This document shows, one piece after another, positions 31,478-38,553 of a DNA stretch of 64,000 nt. Both the position numbers and the translations under genes were made by a program. Source of the stretch: Leucobacter sp042726155 (GTDB taxonomy: Bacteria > Actinomycetota > Actinomycetes > Actinomycetales > Microbacteriaceae); the NCBI RefSeq assembly GCF_042726155.1, contig NZ_JBHXHV010000001.1:1364001-1428000 (forward strand), written 5' to 3'. How positions within the stretch are numbered: the stretch's first letter is position 1; every line of letters begins with the position of its first letter. The notes under the pieces were generated by a model. It was not told the DNA's origin. It ran no database searches and saw only the letters and a program-made list of their open reading frames with translations.

Positions 31478-32631
31478 CCGTTACCGCACCGCAGGGGTTC
31501 CGCTCCGCAGGCATCGCCGTCGGGCTGAAAAGCACCGGCAAACCTGACCTCGCCCTGGTCGTCAACGATGGACCTCAGCGCGCCAGCGCGGTGGTCTTCA
31601 CGACGAATCGAGCCCAGGCCAACCCGATCCTCTGGAGCCGCAAGTCAGCGCAGGGCGGCCCAGCTCACGCCATCGTGCTGAATTCGGGCGGCGCAAACTG
31701 CTTCACCGGCGACTTTGGGTACGAAACCACGCGGCTGACGGCCGAGGCCGTCGCGAGCGCTATCGGCTCCGACGATGCCGAGCGCATCCTCGTCTGCTCC
31801 ACCGGCCTCATCGGAACGGGCGATCAAGTCTTCCGCGAGAAAATCGTCGGCAACGTGCCGGCGCTCGCAGCCGCGCTCGCCGCAGACGATACCTCGGCGG
31901 CCGCGGCGATCCTCACCACAGATTCGGTCGAGAAGACCGCGGTCCACGCGGGGGAGGGCTGGACAATCGGCGCGATCGCAAAGGGTGCCGGCATGCTCGC
32001 GCCCGGCCTTGCGACGATGCTCGTCGTCATCACGACCGATGCGCTGCTCGACAGCGATGCCCTCGACAGTGCTCTGCGCGGCGCGACATCGCTGAGTTTC
32101 GACCGCCTCGACTCTGATGGCTGCATGTCGACGAACGATCAGGTGACGTTGCTCGCGAGCGGCGCATCGGGAGTGACCCCCGATGAGGCCGTTTTCGCGG
32201 CCGCCCTCGCCGAGGTGTGCGACAGCCTCGCGGGCCAGCTGCAGGCTGACGCCGAGGGGTCGAGCCACGACATTGATATCGAGGTACGCGGTGCAGCGTC
32301 TGCAGCAGACGCGGTCGAGGTCGGCCGTTCGGTCGCCCGCAATAACCTCTTCAAAGCAGCGATCTTTGGCAACGATCCAAACTGGGGCCGTGTGCTCGCG
32401 GCCATTGGCACCACCGAGGCCGCCTTCGACCCGTACAGTGTCGACGTGTCGTTTAACGGTGTGCGACTCTGTCACGCCGGCGCACCTGACCGGCCGGTCG
32501 ACGAGTGCGATCTCACACCGCGCCGCACACACGTTGCGATCGAGTTGTTTGCCGGCGAGCATTCCGCGACGATTCGCACGAACGACCTCACGCACGAGTA
32601 CGTGCATGAGAACAGCGCCTACTCAAGCTAG
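31474..32631 (+). CDS. argJ: Glutamate N-acetyltransferase / amino-acid acetyltransferase
   Basis: A 385-residue ArgJ, an Ntn-hydrolase-like enzyme that recycles the acetyl group from N-acetylornithine to glutamate. It self-cleaves before a Thr; here Thr181 in KGAGMLAPGLATMLV is the nucleophile. Other markers are NSGGANCFTG near the N-terminus and NDPNWGRVLAAIG near the C-terminus. It is joined to argC by a GTGA overlap. Whether it also uses acetyl-CoA (bifunctional form) cannot be told from sequence. Confidence 0.95.
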   Translation: MTVTAPQGFRSAGIAVGLKSTGKPDLALVVNDGPQRASAVVFTTNRAQANPILWSRKSAQGGPAHAIVLNSGGANCFTGDFGYETTRLTAEAVASAIGSDDAERILVCSTGLIGTGDQVFREKIVGNVPALAAALAADDTSAAAAILTTDSVEKTAVHAGEGWTIGAIAKGAGMLAPGLATMLVVITTDALLDSDALDSALRGATSLSFDRLDSDGCMSTNDQVTLLASGASGVTPDEAVFAAALAEVCDSLAGQLQADAEGSSHDIDIEVRGAASAADAVEVGRSVARNNLFKAAIFGNDPNWGRVLAAIGTTEAAFDPYSVDVSFNGVRLCHAGAPDRPVDECDLTPRRTHVAIELFAGEHSATIRTNDLTHEYVHENSAYSS

Positions 32632-32638
32632 GGAACAG

Positions 32639-33541
32639 ATGTCGACGACGAAGCAGACCCTCGACCATGAGCAGGCCGCCGCGCGCGCCGAGGTGCTCAT
32701 TGGTTCGCTGCCGTGGCTGAAGAAATTTCGCAACGCCATCATGGTGATCAAGTTCGGTGGCAACGCGATGGTCGACGATCGGCTGCTCGCGGCGTTCGCC
32801 GAAGACATCGTGTATTTGCGTCACACCGGCATTCGGCCGGTTGTCGTGCACGGTGGAGGCCCGCAGATTAATGCGATGCTCGGGCGCCTCGGCATCGAGA
32901 GCGAGTTCCGCGGCGGCTACCGCGTGACCACCCCCGAGACCATGGACGTCGTCCGTATGGTGCTCACCGGCAAGGTGAATCCAGAGCTCGTTGACGAGAT
33001 CAACGCGCATGGCCCGTTAGCTGCGGGTACAACGGGCGAGGACGCTGGCCTGTTTGTCGGGCGCCGCCGGCCTCCCATCGAGATTGACGGTGAAACCGTA
33101 GATCTGGGTCTCGTCGGAGACGTGGTCGAGGTTCGCGTTGCGCCCGTGCTGGCGCTGCTCGACGCTGGGCTTATCCCGGTCGTCTCGTCGATTGCACCCG
33201 ATGTGGATCGGCCGGGCGACTCGCTCAATGTGAACGCCGACGCGGCCGCAAGCGCGCTCGCGAGTGCGCTTGGTGCTGAGAAGCTTGTGATTCTGACGGA
33301 TGTCGCGGGGCTCTACGCGGACTGGCCGAATCGCGATTCGCTCGTATCCTCTATTAGCGCTGGCGAGCTCGAAGAACTGCTGCCGAGCCTGGAGTCTGGC
33401 ATGATCCCGAAGATGCACGCGTGTCTTGATGCCGTGCGCGGCGGCGTCTCGAAGGCGGCCATCATCGACGGTCGGGAACCGCACTCGGTGTTACTTGAGA
33501 TCTTCACCGAACGCGGCATCGGCACCGAGGTCACCCCGTAA
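32639..33541 (+). CDS. argB: Acetylglutamate kinase
   Basis: A 300-residue amino-acid kinase that phosphorylates N-acetylglutamate. Seen are VIKFGGNAMVD, VVVHGGGPQINAML, NVNADAAASALASALGAEKLVILTDVAGLY and GMIPKMHACLDAV. The N-terminal helix before the kinase fold (HEQAAARAEVLIGSLPWLKKF) is the form found in arginine-inhibited hexameric enzymes, so feedback by arginine is likely. ATG 32639 follows argJ by 7 bp. argD, argF, argR and argH do not follow as in many actinobacterial clusters. Confidence 0.95.
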   Translation: MSTTKQTLDHEQAAARAEVLIGSLPWLKKFRNAIMVIKFGGNAMVDDRLLAAFAEDIVYLRHTGIRPVVVHGGGPQINAMLGRLGIESEFRGGYRVTTPETMDVVRMVLTGKVNPELVDEINAHGPLAAGTTGEDAGLFVGRRRPPIEIDGETVDLGLVGDVVEVRVAPVLALLDAGLIPVVSSIAPDVDRPGDSLNVNADAAASALASALGAEKLVILTDVAGLYADWPNRDSLVSSISAGELEELLPSLESGMIPKMHACLDAVRGGVSKAAIIDGREPHSVLLEIFTERGIGTEVTP

Positions 33542-33570
33542 TCGCTGCTCTACTCGCGATCGCGGGGCTC

Positions 33571-34047
33571 GTGAGCTTCGCCGCGTGGTCAATCGCACTC
33601 TCGGTAACTGATCTGCGTTCGCGTCGGCTGTCCAACCGGATGCTGATCGCAGCGACCGCCTCCACCCTGCCGCTGCTCGCGGCCAGTGGATTCGCGATGC
33701 TGTTCGCGGGGGAGTCTCCGCAGTGGATTGCGGGGGAGCGGATACCCGCCCGCCCGCTGCTCGACTCGCTGGGCGTTGCGAGCGCCTTCGGGATCGGCTT
33801 CGCCCTGCTCTGGAAGTGGTTCCCCGTCGGCCTCGGAGGCGGAGACGTGAAGCTCGCGCCGCTCGCCGGTGCGGCCATTGGGTTCGCGGGCGGCTGGTGG
33901 GCCGCGCTATTCGGACTCGTCATTGCGTTCGGTGCCGCAGCAGCCTGGGGGCTGGCGATCCGGAATCGACGGCACCCCCATCGCCGCACGGTCCCATTCG
34001 CACCGTGTCTGCTGAGCGGCGCTTGGATGGCGATCCTAGTTCTGTAG
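33571..34047 (+). CDS. A24 (prepilin peptidase-like) membrane protein
   Basis: A 158-residue membrane protein with the two Asp sites of GxGD peptidases: VTDLRSRRLSNRM near the N-terminus and GLGGGDVKLAPLAG mid-protein. It lacks the N-terminal methyltransferase part of full PilD. From GTG 33571 the first helix is short; reading from an ATC at 33541, which overlaps the argB stop, would add ten hydrophobic residues and complete it. No pilin or secretion genes are nearby, so the substrate is unknown. Confidence 0.7.
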   Translation: MSFAAWSIALSVTDLRSRRLSNRMLIAATASTLPLLAASGFAMLFAGESPQWIAGERIPARPLLDSLGVASAFGIGFALLWKWFPVGLGGGDVKLAPLAGAAIGFAGGWWAALFGLVIAFGAAAAWGLAIRNRRHPHRRTVPFAPCLLSGAWMAILVL

Positions 34048-34196
34048 TGCCTATGGGGTTACGGGCGCAACCCCTGTTGATTTCCGACGTGAATCGGTAG
34101 GGTGAAATCGGAGGCATCCTCGCGTGATGCGCACTGGTGCGCTCCCCGGGGTGAGAGGTGCTCGCTCCGGTATCGGATCGGTTGGACGGAGTCCAG

Positions 34197-35528
34197 ATGC
34201 ACACCACACGATTCACGCGATCTCGGGTCGCGCGCGCCACGACCGGCCTCGCTGCCGCAGCACTGCTGCTGACGGCCTGCGCGGGGGGCGGCTCGGAGAG
34301 CGGCGGCGAGAGCAGCGACGCTCCTGCCGGCGACAAGTTCGCAGGAAAATCGCTCACGGTAGCGGCCGCCTGGTCGGGCGCCGAACAAAAGAACTTCGAA
34401 GCGGTGCTTGCAGAGTTCGAGCGTCAGACCGGCGCCGACGTCTCGTACACGAGCTTCGGTGATAACGGCCCCACCTACATCAGTGGCCAGCTCGAGGGCG
34501 GTTCGCCGCCCAACGTCGCAGTGCTCGGGCAGCCCGCCCTGATGCAGTCGCTCGCCGCTGACGGCGATATCAAGCCCGTCACTGACGACGTGCAGCAGGC
34601 GGTCAGCGACAACTACTCGCAGGATTGGGTTGACCTCGGCACCGTCGACGACAAGCTGTACGGCGTGTGGTTCAAGGCGGCCAACAAGTCGACCGTCTGG
34701 TACAACGCTGACATTTACGACGAGGCCGGGGCCGAGGCTCCAGAAGACTGGGACGGTTTTCAGGACCAGCTTGGCCTGGTCACGGACTCGGGCTACGCGG
34801 GCATCTCCGTCGGAGCAGACGTTGGCTGGCCGCTGACCGACTGGTTCGAGAACGTCTACCTGCGCACCGCGGGCCCTGAGAAATACGACCAGCTCACCAA
34901 GCATGAGATTCCCTGGACCGATGATTCGGTGAAGGAGGCCCTCACGGTGCTCGGCGGGCTCTGGGGGAGCGACGTCGTGCAGCCCGGCGGTGACCAGCGT
35001 GACTTCCCCACGAGCGTGACCGAGGTATTCGGTTCCGATCCGCAGGCAGGTACGGTCTTCGAGGGTGACTTCGTCGCCGGCAACATCACCGCCGACGGCA
35101 ACTCGAAGGTCGGCGAGAACGCACTGTTCTACGACTTCCCGTCGATCAATGATTCGGCTCCCGCCGTCGTTGGCGGCGGCGACGTTGCCGTGCAGTTCGA
35201 TGACGACGAGGCAACTTCGGCGCTGATGGCGTACCTCGCTTCGCCCGAGGCCGCGGAGGTCTGGGTGCCGAACGGTGGTCTGACCTCGCCGAACACCGGT
35301 GTCGATACCAAGCTCTATCCAGATGACACGTCTCGGCAGATCGCCGAAGCGCTGACCGGTGCCGAGGATTTCCGCTTCGATATGTCAGATCTCGTGCCCA
35401 GCGCGTTCGGTGGCACCCCGGGCCAGGGCTTCTGGCAGGAAATGATCACGTTTTATCAGAACCCCGATGATGTCGATGGGGCGGCGAAACGTCTTGAAGC
35501 GGCAGCTGCAGCCGCATACGACGGGTAG
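34197..35528 (+). CDS. Sugar ABC transporter substrate-binding lipoprotein
   Basis: A 443-residue family 1 extracellular solute-binding protein. The signal peptide ends in the lipobox LLTAC with Cys28, so the protein is lipid-anchored, followed by a Gly/Ser linker. The body has typical family pieces: FEAVLAEFERQTGADVSYTSFG, NVAVLGQPALMQSLAADG, GVWFKAANKSTVWYNADIYDE and AAEVWVPNGGLTSPNTG. ATG 34197 follows a GGAG-type site; the longer upstream frame is not supported. Downstream are two permeases and two sugar-processing enzymes, which suggests an alpha-glucoside or disaccharide ligand. Confidence 0.92.
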   Translation: MHTTRFTRSRVARATTGLAAAALLLTACAGGGSESGGESSDAPAGDKFAGKSLTVAAAWSGAEQKNFEAVLAEFERQTGADVSYTSFGDNGPTYISGQLEGGSPPNVAVLGQPALMQSLAADGDIKPVTDDVQQAVSDNYSQDWVDLGTVDDKLYGVWFKAANKSTVWYNADIYDEAGAEAPEDWDGFQDQLGLVTDSGYAGISVGADVGWPLTDWFENVYLRTAGPEKYDQLTKHEIPWTDDSVKEALTVLGGLWGSDVVQPGGDQRDFPTSVTEVFGSDPQAGTVFEGDFVAGNITADGNSKVGENALFYDFPSINDSAPAVVGGGDVAVQFDDDEATSALMAYLASPEAAEVWVPNGGLTSPNTGVDTKLYPDDTSRQIAEALTGAEDFRFDMSDLVPSAFGGTPGQGFWQEMITFYQNPDDVDGAAKRLEAAAAAAYDG

Positions 35529-35534
35529 CGGACG

Positions 35535-36884
35535 GTGACCCGCACGCAGACGGTCCCGATCGCGCTCCGCGGTGGCGGAGTGGCGCATCGGGGCCGGCTA
35601 CGCAAGTGGCTGCTGGTGGGGTCGTTCCTCGGCCCCGCCCTCCTCGCCCTTGGCGCGCTCGTGGTGTACCCCATTGTGTACACCGTCATTCGGTCGCTCT
35701 TCGACCGCTCAGGCACCGCGTTCGTTGGCTGGGAAAATTACGTGACGATGTTCACGAACGACACCACGTTCACGGCGATCCGCAACAACCTCGTGTGGGT
35801 GATTGTGGCGCCGGTCACGGTGACCATCATCGGTCTGCTGCTCGCCGTGCTCGTCGACAAGATTGGCTGGAAGACGGCATTCAGGCTCATCGTCTTCATG
35901 CCGATGGCAATCTCGATGCTCGCTGCCGGCGTTATTTTTCGCGGAATGTTCCAGGAGAGCCCGCAGCTTGGCGTCGTGAACGCGGCAATTACAGGCGTGC
36001 AGAGCATCTTCTCTGACACCGCGAGCTATCCGGGCGCAAAGCCGCGCGAGGGCACCGGAATCGAAGTCGATCAGGGCATCATCGCTTCGACCGATGCTGT
36101 GCCGGCCGGTGGTACGCAGGACTTTCCGCTCATCGGAGTGAAGCGGACCGCGCTGCCCGAGGGTGCGCGAGACGCGACGACGGCGAAGGCCGCGAGCGAC
36201 ACCCAGATTACGGGCACCGTCTTTCTCGATGTGATTCGAGGCGGCGGTGGCACCGACGGCAAACTGGAGGACGGGAAGACCGGGCTCGAGGGCGTGCGGG
36301 TCGACGCCGTTGATATGGACGGCTCGATCCGCGGCTACGCGACGACCGGCGCCGGAGGCACGTATACGATCGACGGCCTGGAGGCCGGTGCTGACTACCG
36401 GGTCGCACTGCCCGCGTCGAACTTCGGCGATGGCGCAGCTGGCGTGTCATGGCTCAGCGCTTCGTGGATCAACGTTGTGGTGATTCTCGCGTACATCTGG
36501 ATCTGGGCGGGCTTCGCGATGGTGATGATCGCATCGGGACTCTCGGCGATGGATCGCTCGTTGCTCGAAGCGGCACGCACTGACGGTGCAAGCGAGTGGC
36601 AGGTGTTCTCGAAGATCACGGCCCCCCTGCTCGCGCCCGTGCTACTGGTCGTCTTCGTCACACTGATCATCAATGTGCTGAAGATCTTTGACCTGGTGTA
36701 CGTGATTCCGCCCGGCGCGTCGAAACCCGCGGCGAATGTGATCGCGGTCGAGATGTGGACGGTTTCGTTCGGGGGTGGCAATAATCAGGGTCTCGGATCG
36801 GCACTCGCGATTCTGCTGCTCATTCTTGTGCTGCCGTCAATGATCGTGAATGTACGTCGATTCCGAACGGAGCGTGGACGATGA
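35535..36884 (+). CDS. Sugar ABC permease (MalF-type) with inserted external beta-sandwich domain
   Basis: A 449-residue inner-membrane subunit, about 140 longer than usual. Helices lie at about 28-52, 86-108 and 115-136, then after the insert at 310-334 and two more; the EAA loop LLEAARTDGASEWQVFSKITAPLL follows. The insert, residues 161-303, falls in the external loop between helices 3 and 4. Its second half (about 224-296: ITGTVFLDVI, GLEGVRVDAVD, TTGAGGTYTIDGLEAGADYRV) looks like an SdrD_B/Cna_B-type repeat. It could contact the binding protein, as the P2 loop of MalF does. Start GTG 35535, 6 bp after the binding protein. Confidence 0.9.
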   Translation: MTRTQTVPIALRGGGVAHRGRLRKWLLVGSFLGPALLALGALVVYPIVYTVIRSLFDRSGTAFVGWENYVTMFTNDTTFTAIRNNLVWVIVAPVTVTIIGLLLAVLVDKIGWKTAFRLIVFMPMAISMLAAGVIFRGMFQESPQLGVVNAAITGVQSIFSDTASYPGAKPREGTGIEVDQGIIASTDAVPAGGTQDFPLIGVKRTALPEGARDATTAKAASDTQITGTVFLDVIRGGGGTDGKLEDGKTGLEGVRVDAVDMDGSIRGYATTGAGGTYTIDGLEAGADYRVALPASNFGDGAAGVSWLSASWINVVVILAYIWIWAGFAMVMIASGLSAMDRSLLEAARTDGASEWQVFSKITAPLLAPVLLVVFVTLIINVLKIFDLVYVIPPGASKPAANVIAVEMWTVSFGGGNNQGLGSALAILLLILVLPSMIVNVRRFRTERGR

Positions 36885-37828
36885 CCGTGCAGCTTGAAGA
36901 CTCGCCGGCCGACGCGGCTGCGGTATCGGCCCCGCGTCCCGGCGGTACGAAACCGTCGGGGCCCGTGCGCCGCCGCAATCGAACGCTTGCGGCGCGCATT
37001 GCGAGCGCCGCAAGCAACGGCATCGTGCAGGCCGTGCTCGTGATCGTGGCGGTGTTCTGGCTCGTGCCGACCGTCGGGTTGCTGCTCACGTCCTTTCGCA
37101 CGGCGGGCGATAACGCGTCGAGCGGGTGGTGGACGGTTCTCACCAAACCCGCGGAACTCACCCTCGAGAACTATGCCAACCTGCTCTCGAACCCGACCAT
37201 CACGGGGTCGTTCTGGAACACGATCATCATTACGGTGCCGACGACGATTCTCGTAGTGGGAATCGGCGCGCTCGCGGCGTATGCGTTCGCGTGGATGCGC
37301 TTCCCGGGCCGAGACTGGTTGTTCATCGCGGTGATCGTGTTGCTCGCGGTGCCGCTGCAGGTGGCCCTAATTCCGCTCGCGCGGTTGTTCGGGGCAATGG
37401 GTATCTTCGGCAGTGTGGTCGGCGTGATCCTATTCCACACGGCGTTCGGGTTACCGTTCGCCATATTCCTGCTGCGGAATTTCTTCGCGCAGGTGCCAGA
37501 GGAACTCCTTGAGGCCGCACGGATCGACGGCGCGCGCGACTGGCTGATCTTTTTCAAGATCATGCTGCCGCTCGGGCTTCCCGCGATCGCCTCCCTCGCG
37601 ATCTTCCAGTTCCTCTGGACGTGGAACGACATGCTTGTCGCGTTGATCTTCACGAATACGGACTCGCAGCCGCTGACCGTCGCGATCCAATCCCAGCTGA
37701 GGCAGTTCGGGGCCAATATCGACGTTCTTTCTGCGGGAGCCTTCCTGTCAATGATCGTTCCGCTGATAGTGTTTTTCGCATTCCAGCGGTATTTCGTACA
37801 GGCGCTGCTGGCTGGCTCGCAAAAGTAG
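36881..37828 (+). CDS. Sugar ABC permease (MalG-type)
   Basis: A 315-residue permease with about six helices and the EAA motif in EELLEAARIDGARDWLIFFKIMLPLGLPA. The N-terminal 45 residues are a cytoplasmic Pro/Arg-rich extension. It starts by ATGA overlap with the first permease. No ATP-binding gene is in the cluster, so a shared MsiK-like ATPase encoded elsewhere is expected, as in other actinobacteria. Confidence 0.93.
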   Translation: MTVQLEDSPADAAAVSAPRPGGTKPSGPVRRRNRTLAARIASAASNGIVQAVLVIVAVFWLVPTVGLLLTSFRTAGDNASSGWWTVLTKPAELTLENYANLLSNPTITGSFWNTIIITVPTTILVVGIGALAAYAFAWMRFPGRDWLFIAVIVLLAVPLQVALIPLARLFGAMGIFGSVVGVILFHTAFGLPFAIFLLRNFFAQVPEELLEAARIDGARDWLIFFKIMLPLGLPAIASLAIFQFLWTWNDMLVALIFTNTDSQPLTVAIQSQLRQFGANIDVLSAGAFLSMIVPLIVFFAFQRYFVQALLAGSQK

Positions 37829-37848
37829 GAACGGAAGGGGACTACCGG

Positions 37849-38553
37849 GTGATCGATCGGTATGACGCGTATCTCTTCGACCTTGACGGGGTGATCACGC
37901 CGACCGTCGAACTCCATAAACGGGCCTGGCAAGAGACATTCGATGCCTTCTTCGCATCCCGGGGGGAAGCGCCGTACGAGGATCGCGAGTACTTCGCGTT
38001 CCTCGACGGTCGCCCCCGGTTTGCGGGGGTGGCTGCACTGCTCAGCGGTCGCGGCATCACGCTGCCGGAGGGTGATGAACTCGACGATGGCTTCACCTCG
38101 GTGCGTGGACTCGGTAATCGCAAGAATGACGCGTTTGTCGAGGTGCTTGAGCGCGACGGCATCCAGGCGTATCCCGGTTCTCTGCTCCTGCTGGATCACC
38201 TCGCCTCGCGCGACGCCCCGCTCGCGGTGGTGTCGAGTTCACGCAATGCCGAACCGGTACTGCGAGCTGCGGGACTGCGTGACCGATTCCTTGCCGTTGT
38301 TGACGGCGAGGTCGCGCTGGCCGAGGGGTTGCCGGGCAAACCGGCCCCTGATACGTTCTTGCGCGCCGCCGCGCTGCTCGGCGTTGCCCCCGAGCAGGCT
38401 GTCGTGTTCGAAGACGCCGCATCCGGCGTCGCCGCCGGCCACGCCGGGCGCTTCGGACTTGTTGTCGGGGTCGATCGCGGCGCGGGCCGCGACGAACTGA
38501 CCGCGGCGGGCGCAGACGTTGTCGTTACTGATCTTGAGGAGTTGCTCGCATGA
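37849..38553 (+). CDS. HAD family beta-phosphoglucomutase-like phosphatase/mutase
   Basis: A 234-residue HAD protein. Motif I is FDLDGVITPT with the nucleophile Asp and acid/base Asp; a helical cap follows; then VVSSSRNAEPVLRAAGL (motif II), GKPAPDTFLRAA (motif III Lys) and VFEDAASGVAAG (motif IV). Next to a GH65 phosphorylase the likely reaction is beta-glucose 1-phosphate to glucose 6-phosphate. GTG 37849 is preceded by GGAAGGGG. It overlaps the GH65 gene by 4 bp. Confidence 0.85.
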   Translation: MIDRYDAYLFDLDGVITPTVELHKRAWQETFDAFFASRGEAPYEDREYFAFLDGRPRFAGVAALLSGRGITLPEGDELDDGFTSVRGLGNRKNDAFVEVLERDGIQAYPGSLLLLDHLASRDAPLAVVSSSRNAEPVLRAAGLRDRFLAVVDGEVALAEGLPGKPAPDTFLRAAALLGVAPEQAVVFEDAASGVAAGHAGRFGLVVGVDRGAGRDELTAAGADVVVTDLEELLA

